Shown: positions 32,054 to 41,141 of the stretch, piece after piece
Numbering within the stretch: the stretch's first letter is position 1
Layout: each line of letters begins with the position of its first letter
Program-made: the position numbers and the translations under genes
NCBI GenBank assembly: GCA_039024635.1
Contig: JBCCQA010000015.1
Span: 61,396-125,395, forward strand
Direction: 5' to 3'
Source of the DNA: Kuafuiihalomonas sp039024635
GTDB taxonomy: Bacteria; Myxococcota; Kuafuiibacteriia; Kuafuiibacteriales; Kuafuiibacteriaceae
DNA: 64,000 nucleotides
The notes under the pieces: generated by a model
The model's database searches: none
Told to the model about the DNA's origin: nothing
What the model saw: only the letters and a program-made list of their open reading frames with translations

Positions 32054-32391
32054 GACTCCAGGAGCCGTTGTGCGTCATCGAGCCGTTTCTTGGCGCCGAC
32101 AGGGTCGCTCTGCAGACTTGCTTGGGCATCGTCCAAGGCCCAGCGAATCCGAGAGACGACAGAATCACTGGCCCAATCGATTCTATGCACCCGATGAGCG
32201 AACACTTCGCTCATGATCTTCAGCCGTTCGGCGTCCGACGCATCCGCAGGGATGGGCAGGCCAAGCGTGTCGTAGGTGAAGGCGAATGGGGCTTCAGGAT
32301 GGCCCGCCTCGTCATGGGCGCTTCCGGCCCAGGCCAGGGCACCCACCAGCGCCGCCGTGGCCACGCTGACCGCCGTGAAAAGGATCCTCAT
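32047..32391 (-). CDS. Exported hypothetical protein
   Basis: 114 residues with signal peptide MRILFTAVSVATAALVGALA, cut after WAGS-type region, and a mature part that is mostly helical: ADASDAERLKIMSEVFAHR, then SRIRWALDDAQASLQSDPVGAKKRLDDAQRLLESW. It shares seven bases with the M48 protease start, so the two are coupled. A small periplasmic helper of the protease is a guess from position only. Confidence 0.6.
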   Translation of the reverse strand: MRILFTAVSVATAALVGALAWAGSAHDEAGHPEAPFAFTYDTLGLPIPADASDAERLKIMSEVFAHRVHRIDWASDSVVSRIRWALDDAQASLQSDPVGAKKRLDDAQRLLESW

Positions 32392-32420
32392 GGACCCTGA
32401 CTGGCCTGTTTTTCTCTAGG

Positions 32421-33215
32421 ATGCCAGACTCCACGAGGACCGTGGCCGAGATCGTGACTCCGGAGCCCGACGCACAGCGGCGGGCTGCCTCTCAGGTCTC
32501 GCTCGTCATCCCTGCCCTGAACGAGGCCCAGGCACTATCCTCCGCCCTTCGCGCCGCTCTGAACCTGGAGCCGCCCGCCCTCGAGCTCATATTGGTCGAC
32601 GGCGGAAGCACCGACGGGACCGTCACCCTGGCCGAAGAGGCAGGGGTACGCGTGCTCCACGCCGCACGGGGACGAGCGCTTCAGATGAATCTCGGCGCCC
32701 AGGTGGCTCGAGGAGGGATCCTCTGCTTCCTCCACGCCGACACTCGGCTACCGAGGGATGCGGTCGCGGTCATGCGCCACAGCCTGGCCGACCCAGAGGT
32801 CGCGGCGGCAGGCTTCACGTCCTTGATGGAGGGTCCGGAAGGGGTTCGCTGGGTGACCAGCTTTCACAACTTCATCAAGACCTACTACGCCCCCTTATTG
32901 TTTCGACCCGTCGCCTTCTTTCGGCGACACCTCCGCCTGCTCTTCGGGGACCAGGCGATCTTTTGCCGGCGCGAAGACTTCGAATCCGTTGGGGGCTACC
33001 AAGAGGTTCCCATCATGGAGGAGGCGACGCTGTGCGAACGCCTCGGTCAGCGTGGACGGATCCTCCAGCTCTCCCGCACCGTACGTTCCTCGGACCGACG
33101 CGTGCGACGCTGGGGCTTTTGGCGGGCCCACGCGACCTATCTATTGGTCGGCTTTGCTTGGGGGCTCGGCATCTCTGGCCGCCGTCTGCGCAGACTCTAT
33201 CCCGACGTCCGCTGA
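32421..33215 (+). CDS. Family 2 glycosyltransferase, TIGR04283-like
   Basis: 264 residues. GT2 motifs: SLVIPALNEAQALSSAL, ELILVDGGSTDGT, RALQMNLGAQVARGGILCFLHADT (the LQMN segment and HADT are marks of the TIGR04283 group), and FGDQAIFCRREDFESVGGY. The C-terminus has a hydrophobic stretch (ATYLLVGFAWGLG). Genes of this group are often found with radical-SAM/selenodomain genes in other genomes, but none is here. Substrate unknown. Confidence 0.85.
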   Translation: MPDSTRTVAEIVTPEPDAQRRAASQVSLVIPALNEAQALSSALRAALNLEPPALELILVDGGSTDGTVTLAEEAGVRVLHAARGRALQMNLGAQVARGGILCFLHADTRLPRDAVAVMRHSLADPEVAAAGFTSLMEGPEGVRWVTSFHNFIKTYYAPLLFRPVAFFRRHLRLLFGDQAIFCRREDFESVGGYQEVPIMEEATLCERLGQRGRILQLSRTVRSSDRRVRRWGFWRAHATYLLVGFAWGLGISGRRLRRLYPDVR

Positions 33216-33216
33216 T

Positions 33217-33708
33217 CTATCGCATGCGGGCAATCCAGACCTCTTCCTTTTCGTCGACGCAGCGGCCCTCGGCGCGGCCTTCGAAGCCCTTGTCGAAGGG
33301 CGAGAGTACGAAGGTGCACTGAAGCACCCCTTGTTGGCCGCCCAGCAGCTCGACCTCGTAGACGCCGTCCTCTCGGACCGAGAATGCGTTCTTCTGCGGC
33401 CATCGCTCGGGGAAAGGGCTGAAGGTGTTGGCGCCGGTCTGGGATTCGAGATCTCCGACTTGGTCGTCATCGATGCGCGCTGCGGCCCGCGGCGAAGGCA
33501 CGTCGACCGAAGCGAGGAACAGCTCTTCGCCCCGCTCCGTCCGAAGACTGCCGTGAAGCGGACTCTCACCCTGGTACTGGAAGAAGAGCGTTCCCACTGG
33601 AGCCCGATCCTCGCCGAAGTCGTGAGGCCGCGCCCGGGGGGGCGCGGACGTCGCACAAGCGGCGAGGAGATGGGCCGCGCAGAGCATGCGGAGCATGTCC
33701 GGAAGCAT
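33217..33708 (-). CDS. Hypothetical lipoprotein
   Basis: 163 residues from ATG 33708 (MLPDMLRMLCAAHLLAACAT), chosen for the lipobox LAAC. The mature part is beta-rich: GTLFFQYQGESPLHGSLRTE, FSVREDGVYEVELLGGQQG, and CTFVLSPFDKGFEGRAEGRC with a Cys pair. It ends one base from the convergent glycosyltransferase stop and starts 20 bases from the end of prpE. No family recognised. Confidence 0.6.
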   Translation of the reverse strand: MLPDMLRMLCAAHLLAACATSAPPRARPHDFGEDRAPVGTLFFQYQGESPLHGSLRTERGEELFLASVDVPSPRAAARIDDDQVGDLESQTGANTFSPFPERWPQKNAFSVREDGVYEVELLGGQQGVLQCTFVLSPFDKGFEGRAEGRCVDEKEEVWIARMR

Positions 33709-33728
33709 GGCAGCTCGCGCTGCGAGCG

Positions 33729-35597
33729 TCACGTCTTGGTGAGCTTGACGAAGTCGTCGAGGACGGTGGCGTCTTCGATGGTGGGCGGCGTCTTCCACTC
33801 CTGACCGTCCATGATAGAGCGAAGCGTCTTTCTGAGGATCTTACCGGATCTGGTCTTGGGAAGCCGCTCCACGACGTGCACCGACTTGAGACTGGCGATG
33901 GGCCCGATCTTGTCTCGAACCATGGTCTTGGTTTCATCCGCCACCGCGGACTCGGGGGCCCCCGACTTCAAGACAACGAAAGCCATGGGACGTTGGCCCT
34001 TCAGTTCGTCCGAAACACCAACCACCGCGCATTCGGCCACCGCAGAATGGCCAGCCAGAACTTCCTCCATCGCCCCGGTCGACAGGCGATGCCCGGCGAC
34101 ATTGATCACGTCGTCCGTTCTGCTCATGACGAAGACATAGCCGTCTTCGTCGATCATCCCCGCATCGGCGGTCTTGTAGTAGCCCGGGAACTCGTCGAGG
34201 TAGGCCTCGCGGTAGCGATTCTCGGCGCTCCACAGCGTAGGGAGCGCACCCGGCGGAAGCGGGAGGCGGGCCACGATGTTGCCGATCGTTCCCGGTGAAG
34301 CCGGCTGGCCTTCGTCGTCCAAGACCCGAACATCCCAGCCAGGAACGGGACGAGTCGGCGAACCTGGCTTCACGGGTAGACGCTCGATGCCGAGACAGTT
34401 GGACGCAACGGCCCATCCAGTCTCGGTCTGCCACCAGTGGTCGATGACGGGCACCTTCAGAACGCCCTGTGCCCATTCCAAGGTGGCGGGGTCGCAACGC
34501 TCGCCGGCCAGGAAGAGCGCCCTCAGTCCCCGAGTATCGTGCTTTCGTGCGTGCTCTCCCTCGGGATCTTGTTGTTTGATGGCGCGAATGGCGGTGGGTG
34601 CGGTGAACAAGACTCGAACGTTGAGCTCTTCCACCACCCGCCAGAAGGCACCCGCGTCCGGCGTGCCAACTGGCTTGCCCTCGTAGAGAATGGTCGTGCA
34701 GCGGTTCAGGAGAGGGCCGTAAACAATGTAAGAATGGCCGACTACCCAGCCCACGTCTGAGGCCGCCCAATAGGTGTCACCCGGTTCGACGCCGTACACG
34801 TTCTTCATGGTCCAGTTCAACGCAACTGCATGACCACCGTTGTCCCGAACGATACCTTTGGGCTCGCCCGTAGTCCCGGAAGTGTACAGGATGTACAACG
34901 GATCCGTAGCATCGACGGGCGTGCAGGGGACCGGCTCACCGCCGGCCTCGACCTCGGCCCACGACTCTTCGCCCGCGGCGAGCTCCGCCGGCGCTTGCTG
35001 TCGCTGAAGGATTACGCATCGTTCCACTTCATGCTGGGCCAGGGCCAAGGCCTCCCGCAGCAGCGGCGCGTAGGGAATGACTCGGGAGGGTTCGATGCCG
35101 CAGCTCGCGGAGAGGATCAGCTTGGGTCGAGCGTCGTCGATCCTCTTGGCCAGTTCCGCCGCCGCGAATCCGCCAAAGACCACGGAATGGATGGCGCCTA
35201 GTCGGGCGCAGGCCAACATGCCTACGACGGCTTCAGGCACCATGGGCATGTAGATGATGACTCGATCTCCCTTGCCCACGCCCCGTTTTGCCAGGGCTCC
35301 TGCAAATCGCGAGACTCTATCGGTCAGGGCAGCATAGGTGAAAGTCTGCTTTGTCCCCGTGATAGGTGAGTCATAGATCAGCGCTGGCTGATCACCGTGG
35401 CCTGAGGCTACGTGGCGATCGAGGGCGTTGTGACAGGTATTGATCAACCCACCCTGGAACCAGCGATAGAAGGGGGCCCGCCGTTCGTCGAGCACCCCGT
35501 CCCACGGACGAACCCAGTCCAGCTCCCGGGCCGCTTCGGCCCAGAAGGTCTCGGGGTCCTCCAAAGATGCGCGGTGGACCTCGCGTAGGCTGCTCAT
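33729..35597 (-). CDS. prpE: Propionyl-CoA synthetase (propionate-CoA ligase)
   Basis: 622 residues from ATG 35597. ANL-superfamily motifs: LYILYTSGTTGEPKGIVRD (P-loop), DVGWVVGHSYIVYGPLL, DHWWQTETGWAVASNCLG (a PrpE-type signature in place of acetyl-CoA synthetase's), KTADAGMIDEDGYVFVMSRTDDVINVAGHRLSTG, and KTRSGKILRKTLR with the catalytic Lys. It activates propionate, or another short acid, to the CoA thioester. It stands alone, without the 2-methylcitrate genes. Confidence 0.92.
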   Translation of the reverse strand: MSSLREVHRASLEDPETFWAEAARELDWVRPWDGVLDERRAPFYRWFQGGLINTCHNALDRHVASGHGDQPALIYDSPITGTKQTFTYAALTDRVSRFAGALAKRGVGKGDRVIIYMPMVPEAVVGMLACARLGAIHSVVFGGFAAAELAKRIDDARPKLILSASCGIEPSRVIPYAPLLREALALAQHEVERCVILQRQQAPAELAAGEESWAEVEAGGEPVPCTPVDATDPLYILYTSGTTGEPKGIVRDNGGHAVALNWTMKNVYGVEPGDTYWAASDVGWVVGHSYIVYGPLLNRCTTILYEGKPVGTPDAGAFWRVVEELNVRVLFTAPTAIRAIKQQDPEGEHARKHDTRGLRALFLAGERCDPATLEWAQGVLKVPVIDHWWQTETGWAVASNCLGIERLPVKPGSPTRPVPGWDVRVLDDEGQPASPGTIGNIVARLPLPPGALPTLWSAENRYREAYLDEFPGYYKTADAGMIDEDGYVFVMSRTDDVINVAGHRLSTGAMEEVLAGHSAVAECAVVGVSDELKGQRPMAFVVLKSGAPESAVADETKTMVRDKIGPIASLKSVHVVERLPKTRSGKILRKTLRSIMDGQEWKTPPTIEDATVLDDFVKLTKT

Positions 35598-35690
35598 CCC
35601 TTCAACCAATCAGACGCGGAGGCGAGTGGAAAAGCCCCCGGTTCCACGGAAGTGCTCGCGTCCTCTCGGCTCTGCCTCCAGCATGAGGCC

Positions 35691-36125
35691 ATGCGAAGCC
35701 TCACTCTGACGGCATTGTGCGCTGCGTCGTGGCCCGCTTTGGCCGCTCCTTCTGCCGTCGGCACATGGAAGACCATCGACGACGATACCGGGAAGCCCCG
35801 CTCCTACGTCGAGATCACGGAGCAGGCGGGCCAGCTTCGGGGCCGAATCGTGGCCCTCATCGACCCCGAAGAGCCGGACCCCAGATGCACCCAGTGTTCC
35901 GGCGCCAAGAAAGACAGGCCCATCAAAGGCCTCGAGATCATGTGGGGCCTCCAGGCCAACGGCGCGGCCCAGTGGTCGGGGGGCAAGATCATGGACCCCG
36001 AGAACGGGAAGACCTACGACTGCAGGATTTGGCTGGAGTCAGAGGGGGAGCTCAAAGTTCGGGGGAGCTGGCTATTCTTGGCACGAACCCAAAGCTGGTT
36101 CAGGGCCGCACCTCCCGCGCCATGA
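35691..36125 (+). CDS. Exported DUF2147 protein
   Basis: 144 residues from ATG 35691 with signal peptide MRSLTLTALCAASWPALAA. The mature domain has the DUF2147 pattern: VGTWKTIDDDTGKPRSYVEI, LIDPEEPDPRCTQC, GLEIMWGL and GGKIMDPENGKTYDCRIWLE. Family members are small beta-barrel periplasmic proteins of unknown function. The Cys of CTQC and DCRIW are present. It faces prpE divergently and converges on the PhoH gene. Confidence 0.82.
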   Translation: MRSLTLTALCAASWPALAAPSAVGTWKTIDDDTGKPRSYVEITEQAGQLRGRIVALIDPEEPDPRCTQCSGAKKDRPIKGLEIMWGLQANGAAQWSGGKIMDPENGKTYDCRIWLESEGELKVRGSWLFLARTQSWFRAAPPAP

Positions 36126-36145
36126 ATCCTCGGGCTCCGACCGGC

Positions 36146-37462
36146 TCAGAGTCGATTGGCGGCGAGTTCGGCTAGGGCGGAACGCTCCCCCTTGATCAGG
36201 GTGACGTGTCCACTGATTCGTTCCCCCTTCATTCTCTTTACGACGTAGACCAGCCCGTTGTTGCTGGCATCCATGTACGGATTGTCGATCTGATAGGGGT
36301 CACCCGTGAGGACGATCTTGGTCCCGGTTCCGGCTCGAGTGAGGATCGTCTTGACCTCGTGGGGCGTCAGGTTCTGGGCCTCGTCGACGATCATGTACTG
36401 CTCGGGAATCGAGCGACCGCGGATGTATGTGAGGGGCTCGACCTGAAGAAGGTCAAGGTCTATCAGCTCTCGATAGGAGCGGCTCTTCGCCCTTCCGTTC
36501 TTGGGCTTGGCGCTGTCTGACAGGCCCATCAAGAACTCGACGTTGTCGAAGATAGGCTGCATCCACGGGCCCATCTTCTCTTCCACCGTACCCGGGAGGT
36601 AGCCCAGGTCCTTGCCCATGGGGAAGATGGGCCGCGAGACCAGGACGCGCTGGTAGACCTGCTGTTCGGCCGTCCGCTGCAGACCGGCCGCAATGGCGAG
36701 GAGCGTCTTGCCGGTGCCGGCCTTGCCGACCAGGCTAACCAGCTGAACCTCGTCGTCCAAGAGCAGCTCCATGGCCATGCTCTGCTCCAGGTTTCGGGGC
36801 GTGATGCCCCAAGTGGGTGAGGCCTCGCTCACGAGACGGAGACTCGACTGGTCCGGCGACACCCGAGCAAGGGCCGTCCCCTCCGAACTGTCCAGGACCA
36901 TGAACTCGTTCGGCGCCTCGGATTCGAAAGGCAGCACCAAGGACTGCTCAGCTCGGAGCCGCCGAATCAGCTCAGGCTTTACCTCGACCAACCGTCGTCC
37001 TGGCCAGAGCTCTTCGATGTCGGCCCGCTCGGTTTCGTAGTCTTCGGCCCGAAGGCCCAGAGCATCAGCGCGTATCCTCAGGTTGACGTCCTTGGACACC
37101 AGGATACAGGGCCGGTCGGGCTCCTTCTCCTTGGTGGCGAGGGCGACCGCGATGATGCGGCTGTCCATCTCGTTGCCGGCTACCGCCATTTCGGCGGGAA
37201 GAGCCTCCGAGGTGAAGCCGACCCGAAGGGTGCCGCCATTCTCGAGGAGGACGCCTTCGGAGATCCGGCCCTGCTTTCGAATACTGTCCAGACTTCGGCT
37301 GATGGCTCGAGCGGCACGTCCAAGTTCGCTGGCGTCGCGCTTGAACTTGTCTATCTCTTCAATGACGTAGATCGGGAGGATTACCTGGTTGTCGGCAAAG
37401 GCAAAGATCGCCTCCGGATCGTGAAGAAGAACGTTGGTATCCAGGACGAAGTTCTTTTCCAC
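36146..37462 (-). CDS. PIN-domain/PhoH ATPase fusion (PhoH2-like)
   Basis: 438 residues. The GTG at 37462 is preceded by GAGGAGG (short spacing) and starts the fold at once: VEKNFVLDTNVLLHDPEAIF, a PIN RNase domain with acidic residues, including DTN and DSRIIAVAL. A PhoH-type ATPase follows: SLVGKAGTGKTLLAIAAGL (Walker A), then YMIVDEAQNLTPHEVKTILTR (Walker B) and TGDPYQIDNPYMD. PIN-PhoH proteins are RNA helicase/nucleases known from mycobacteria. The start could also be at 37528. Confidence 0.88.
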   Translation of the reverse strand: MEKNFVLDTNVLLHDPEAIFAFADNQVILPIYVIEEIDKFKRDASELGRAARAISRSLDSIRKQGRISEGVLLENGGTLRVGFTSEALPAEMAVAGNEMDSRIIAVALATKEKEPDRPCILVSKDVNLRIRADALGLRAEDYETERADIEELWPGRRLVEVKPELIRRLRAEQSLVLPFESEAPNEFMVLDSSEGTALARVSPDQSSLRLVSEASPTWGITPRNLEQSMAMELLLDDEVQLVSLVGKAGTGKTLLAIAAGLQRTAEQQVYQRVLVSRPIFPMGKDLGYLPGTVEEKMGPWMQPIFDNVEFLMGLSDSAKPKNGRAKSRSYRELIDLDLLQVEPLTYIRGRSIPEQYMIVDEAQNLTPHEVKTILTRAGTGTKIVLTGDPYQIDNPYMDASNNGLVYVVKRMKGERISGHVTLIKGERSALAELAANRL

Positions 37463-37578
37463 GACCTCCTCGTACCCGGACCGCCGGCGGGGGGAAAGGG
37501 GACATTGGCGGCGCCTCTCGAGGGCCAAGCTTCGCTCAAAGACTGGACAGGGCCCGGGCGACGCGCGAGCAAAGATCG

Positions 37579-38769
37579 ATGGAGGGACTCTCCGAGGCCG
37601 TTCAGACCGGAGTTCGTAGCCTGCTCCGCAATCCGGGCCGGAGCGGACTGACCGTTCTGGGTCTGGCGATCGGAGTCGCGACCTTCATCGCGACGGTGAG
37701 CTTCGGCCTAGGAGCCCGCGCCTCGGTCGTGGATCAGTTCAAGTGGCTCGGTGTGGACGTAGTGACCGTGCGCCGCTTCGGCCGCGTCCATCGACCCCTC
37801 ACTCGACAGGACGCGAAACGACTGGCCTCCCTGCCCGCGGTGGCGTTTGTCGCTCCAGAGTTCCGCTGGACCGGTTCTCTGGTTGCAGGGCGCCAGGAAG
37901 TAGTGGCGGAGATCCGGGCTTCAACCACGGAGTACTTTGAGATCTTCGAGACGCCCGTGGTACTGGGCGGACCCTTCGATCGAAGGGACCTTGAGGAGCG
38001 GTCCAAGGTCTGCGTGCTGGGACAGACCGTCGTCGACGCGCTCTTCCCCCAGGCCGACGCGCTCGGAGAGACCCTGGAGGTCGACGGGCGGATGCGCTGT
38101 CGCGTCATCGGGATCCTGGAGAGCAAGGGAACGGCGACGAGCGGACGAGATCTGGACAGCGTGGTCTTGGTGCCAGCGAGCACGGCTCGGACCCATCTCC
38201 GAGGACTGAGTGCGTCATACAACCAAATCCACGTTCGACCCCAAGCAGGGCGAAGGACGGAGGCCGAGGCAGGCATCATCGACGTACTCCGCGCCAGTCA
38301 TGAGCTTCGAGAGGGTCAAGCCAACGACTTCGTCCTCCGTAGTCCCGACCAAGCTGCCCAAGTCGCCGACGAGGTGGCCAGCATCATGACCAGCCTCCTG
38401 GGCGCCATTGCCGGTGTCTCCTTGTTGGTGGGGGGCATCGGCATCATGAACATTCAGCTGGTGGCGGTGGCCGAACGGACCCGAGAGATCGGGATCAAGG
38501 CCGCCATTGGTGCTTCGCCCCGTCAGATCCTGCTCCAGTTCCTGGCCGAAGCCGTCTTCTTGGCCAGCCTGGGCACCGCCCTTGGTACGGCAGCCGGGGT
38601 CGGCGTGGCCCTCGTCGTGGCTGAGGCCATGAGCTGGCCGACCGCGGTTCCCGCCCTGGCCATCGTCATCGCCATCTTGTTCGGGGCGGGAACGGGCATC
38701 TTGTTCGGCCTTCTTCCCGCTCGACGCGCGGCGGAGCTCGACCCAATCGTGGCGCTGCGTCAGGAGTGA
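37579..38769 (+). CDS. MacB-like ABC transporter permease
   Basis: 396 residues with the MacB/FtsX layout: N-terminal transmembrane helix (SGLTVLGLAIGVATFIATVSFGLG), a periplasmic MacB-core domain (RRFGRVHRPLTRQDAKRL through SGRDLDSVVLVP), then three helices including LVGGIGIMNIQLVAVAERTREIGIKAAIGA, a signature of the group. The ATP-binding subunit is not adjacent, so the partner gene lies elsewhere. Such pumps export lipids, toxins or peptides, or act in lipoprotein release. Confidence 0.87.
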   Translation: MEGLSEAVQTGVRSLLRNPGRSGLTVLGLAIGVATFIATVSFGLGARASVVDQFKWLGVDVVTVRRFGRVHRPLTRQDAKRLASLPAVAFVAPEFRWTGSLVAGRQEVVAEIRASTTEYFEIFETPVVLGGPFDRRDLEERSKVCVLGQTVVDALFPQADALGETLEVDGRMRCRVIGILESKGTATSGRDLDSVVLVPASTARTHLRGLSASYNQIHVRPQAGRRTEAEAGIIDVLRASHELREGQANDFVLRSPDQAAQVADEVASIMTSLLGAIAGVSLLVGGIGIMNIQLVAVAERTREIGIKAAIGASPRQILLQFLAEAVFLASLGTALGTAAGVGVALVVAEAMSWPTAVPALAIVIAILFGAGTGILFGLLPARRAAELDPIVALRQE

Positions 38770-38852
38770 GGCGCGCTCGCCGAAACGGGCCTGGCATTTA
38801 CTTGCCGGCATGGCCGAGGTAACCCAACCGGGACCCGCCCCGCGTCCAACCC

Positions 38853-40334
38853 ATGAGCGAACCCAGCGCAGCCGCGCCGCCGGAAGATGAAAGCCCACCC
38901 TCCCCTGGGCCACGCGGCCGCGTGATGAAGGCCTCAGCCTGGGTGGTCGTAGGTCAATCGAGCATCAGCGTCATTCGCCTTGGCTCGAATCTCATCCTGA
39001 CCCGTCTCCTCGACGAAGAGGCCTTTGGCCTCATGGCACTGGTCAACGTCTTCTTGGTCGGGCTCGAGCTGTTGAGTGACCTCGGCCTGGGTCCAGCCGT
39101 GGTCCGTCACCACGATCAAGAAGACGAACGCTTCATCAACACGGCTTGGTCCATGTCGGTGATACGAGGCGCACTGCTCTGCTCTATTTGCTGGATAGGC
39201 GCCTATCCCTTCTCGCTGTTCTATGGCGAGCCGGTACTCGGGCCGCTCACCATGGTCGTCGGGGTCAGCGTCTTCATCTCGGGATTCGCTTCGACCCGAT
39301 TCTTCGAGACACAACGACGCCTCCAAATGAAGGAGATCAGCATCCTTCAGATCTGTCGGCTGTTGGTCCAGGTCGGAACCATGGTCACGCTGGCCTGGAT
39401 CTACCGTTCGGTTTGGGCACTAGCTCTGGGCAGTTTGGCCGGGAGCCTGACATGGGTCGCCATGACCCACTTTTGGCTCCATGGGATTCGAAACCGCTTT
39501 CGCTGGGAGAAGAGCGCCGTCAAGAGTCTGTTCGGCTACGGCAGGTGGATCTTCGGAAGCACCATGGTGAACTTCTTCTCGTCCCATTCGGACCGGCTGA
39601 TCTTCGGCAAACTCATCCCGGTCAACATGCTCGGGGTGTACCACATCGGTGCCACCGTGGCCGACATCCCCACGAGCTCGTTGACCACTCTTGCTAGTCG
39701 GGTCCTTTTTCCGCTCACCAGCCAGGTCAAGGACGAAGACGACCATCTCAAGCGCATGTTCGCCCGCAGCTCACTGCTGTTCACGACGGTTGCGGGATGG
39801 ATCCTGTGCGGCTTTGCGGCGGGCGGACAGACCATCATCGATCTGCTGTTCGACGACCGCTACACCGAAGCGGGATGGATGCTTCAGTTTCTGTGCGTCG
39901 CGGGATGGATCAGCGTACTGCAGCTTTCGGTTCGACCGCTGCTCCTGGCCCGGGGTGACGTGCAATACCTCCTCTACGGGAACCTGGCCAAGCTGTTCGC
40001 CATGCTGGCGCTCATCCCACTCGGATACATGCAGTTTGGGTTTCCGGGGGCGGTGGCGGGCCTGGCTGGCTCGCGGATCGGAAACTACCTAGTGTTGGCT
40101 TTCGCACTGCGGAAGACCGGCTTCGGGAACAGCCTCGGCGATCTCTTCATGAGCCTCTACTTCGCGGCCGGCGTCCTGGCAGGCAACGTGGCCGCTCGCT
40201 ACGTCGACGGACTGGGGGCGCATACCATCGTCGAAGCCGTCGTGGTCTTCGTCGTGGTCACGCTGTTCTGGACGCCCCGGGCAGCCAGAGTTGCTCGAGA
40301 GTTCGGGGGCGTGAAGGCCCTCTTGTCTCGGTAG
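38853..40334 (+). CDS. Polysaccharide/lipid-linked oligosaccharide flippase, MOP superfamily
   Basis: 493 residues. After a Pro/Ser-rich cytoplasmic N-terminus of about 25 residues come about twelve to fourteen helices in the Wzx/RfbX pattern: ASAWVVVGQSSISVIRLGSNLILTRLL, DEEAFGLMALVNVFLVGLELL, and GYGRWIFGSTMVNFFSSHSDRLIFGKL (a WzxC-like motif). It should move an oligosaccharide unit to the outer face of the inner membrane. No glycosyltransferase cluster surrounds it. Confidence 0.87.
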   Translation: MSEPSAAAPPEDESPPSPGPRGRVMKASAWVVVGQSSISVIRLGSNLILTRLLDEEAFGLMALVNVFLVGLELLSDLGLGPAVVRHHDQEDERFINTAWSMSVIRGALLCSICWIGAYPFSLFYGEPVLGPLTMVVGVSVFISGFASTRFFETQRRLQMKEISILQICRLLVQVGTMVTLAWIYRSVWALALGSLAGSLTWVAMTHFWLHGIRNRFRWEKSAVKSLFGYGRWIFGSTMVNFFSSHSDRLIFGKLIPVNMLGVYHIGATVADIPTSSLTTLASRVLFPLTSQVKDEDDHLKRMFARSSLLFTTVAGWILCGFAAGGQTIIDLLFDDRYTEAGWMLQFLCVAGWISVLQLSVRPLLLARGDVQYLLYGNLAKLFAMLALIPLGYMQFGFPGAVAGLAGSRIGNYLVLAFALRKTGFGNSLGDLFMSLYFAAGVLAGNVAARYVDGLGAHTIVEAVVVFVVVTLFWTPRAARVAREFGGVKALLSR

Positions 40335-40341
40335 CACTCGG

Positions 40342-41061
40342 CTACTGGCAAGCGAACTGGATCAAGCCCAGCTCGACCACGCAGGGCGGCTCGCCTCCGA
40401 TGAGCTCGGCGCAAGTAGTCTCGTCCAAGCAACGGGCGGCGTTCTCCAGCGCCCGTCCGCAGGCGGGCGCGTCCGTATCACCCTCGAAGCTCCGAAGGCA
40501 GGGGTCGGTGCAGTTGGGGACCGGGAATATACAGCGCCCGGTCAGGTCACAACTCGCTTCGCAGAAGCGAACCAACTGGGGCGAAGGATCGGGCGGAGGA
40601 GGAGGCGCGTCCGAGCAGGCCTCGACCAACTGCTCCGTTTGGTCTCGACAAACATCGGGCCGCGTCGTGCAGTCGCGGTTCTCCAAGCACTCGGCCAGCT
40701 CTTCGCTCGCCTCAATACACCCCGGCCTGTCCGAGTCGAGTCCAGGGATCTCAAAGCTGTCACAGTTCTCGCGACAGCTCTGTCCAGCCTCTGGATCCAC
40801 GCATGCCAGGAGGTCGCAATTCGCATTGCACAAACGCTCGAAGCCCTCTCCCCGGTCGAAGTCTCCCAGGTCCCTGGAAACGCCAGCATCCTCGAAAGGA
40901 GGGAACCCGAAATCGGCAGATGGCCCACTGTCGGCACTGACGCTCCCTCCGCCGCCCGTGTCTTCGCCGTCGCCGGCGCCAAGGCCGCCTAGACGGTCCT
41001 CCCCGCTGCAGGCGGGAAGGAAGACAAGGGCCACGATAACGCCGGAACGAAGGGCGGGCAT
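40342..41061 (-). CDS. Cys-rich repeat lipoprotein
   Basis: 239 residues. Lipobox PAC (MPALRSGVIVALVFLPACSG), an Asp/Gly/Ser linker (GAGDGEDTGGGGSVSADSGP), then two similar Cys-rich repeats: LCNANCDLLACVDPEAGQSC to CLENRDC and FCEASCDLTGRCIFPVPNC to CLDETTC. Eight or more Cys per repeat suggests a disulfide-rich surface domain. It converges on the flippase gene with only seven bases between stops. Typical of Myxococcota surface lipoproteins; function unknown. Confidence 0.65.
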   Translation of the reverse strand: MPALRSGVIVALVFLPACSGEDRLGGLGAGDGEDTGGGGSVSADSGPSADFGFPPFEDAGVSRDLGDFDRGEGFERLCNANCDLLACVDPEAGQSCRENCDSFEIPGLDSDRPGCIEASEELAECLENRDCTTRPDVCRDQTEQLVEACSDAPPPPPDPSPQLVRFCEASCDLTGRCIFPVPNCTDPCLRSFEGDTDAPACGRALENAARCLDETTCAELIGGEPPCVVELGLIQFACQ

Positions 41062-41141
41062 GAGTTCCGTTTATTCGAAGAAGTGGACCGGGAGCAACCG
41101 AGCTTGGCCTTCGGGGCCATCCAGCCCGGATTTCCCCAGAC

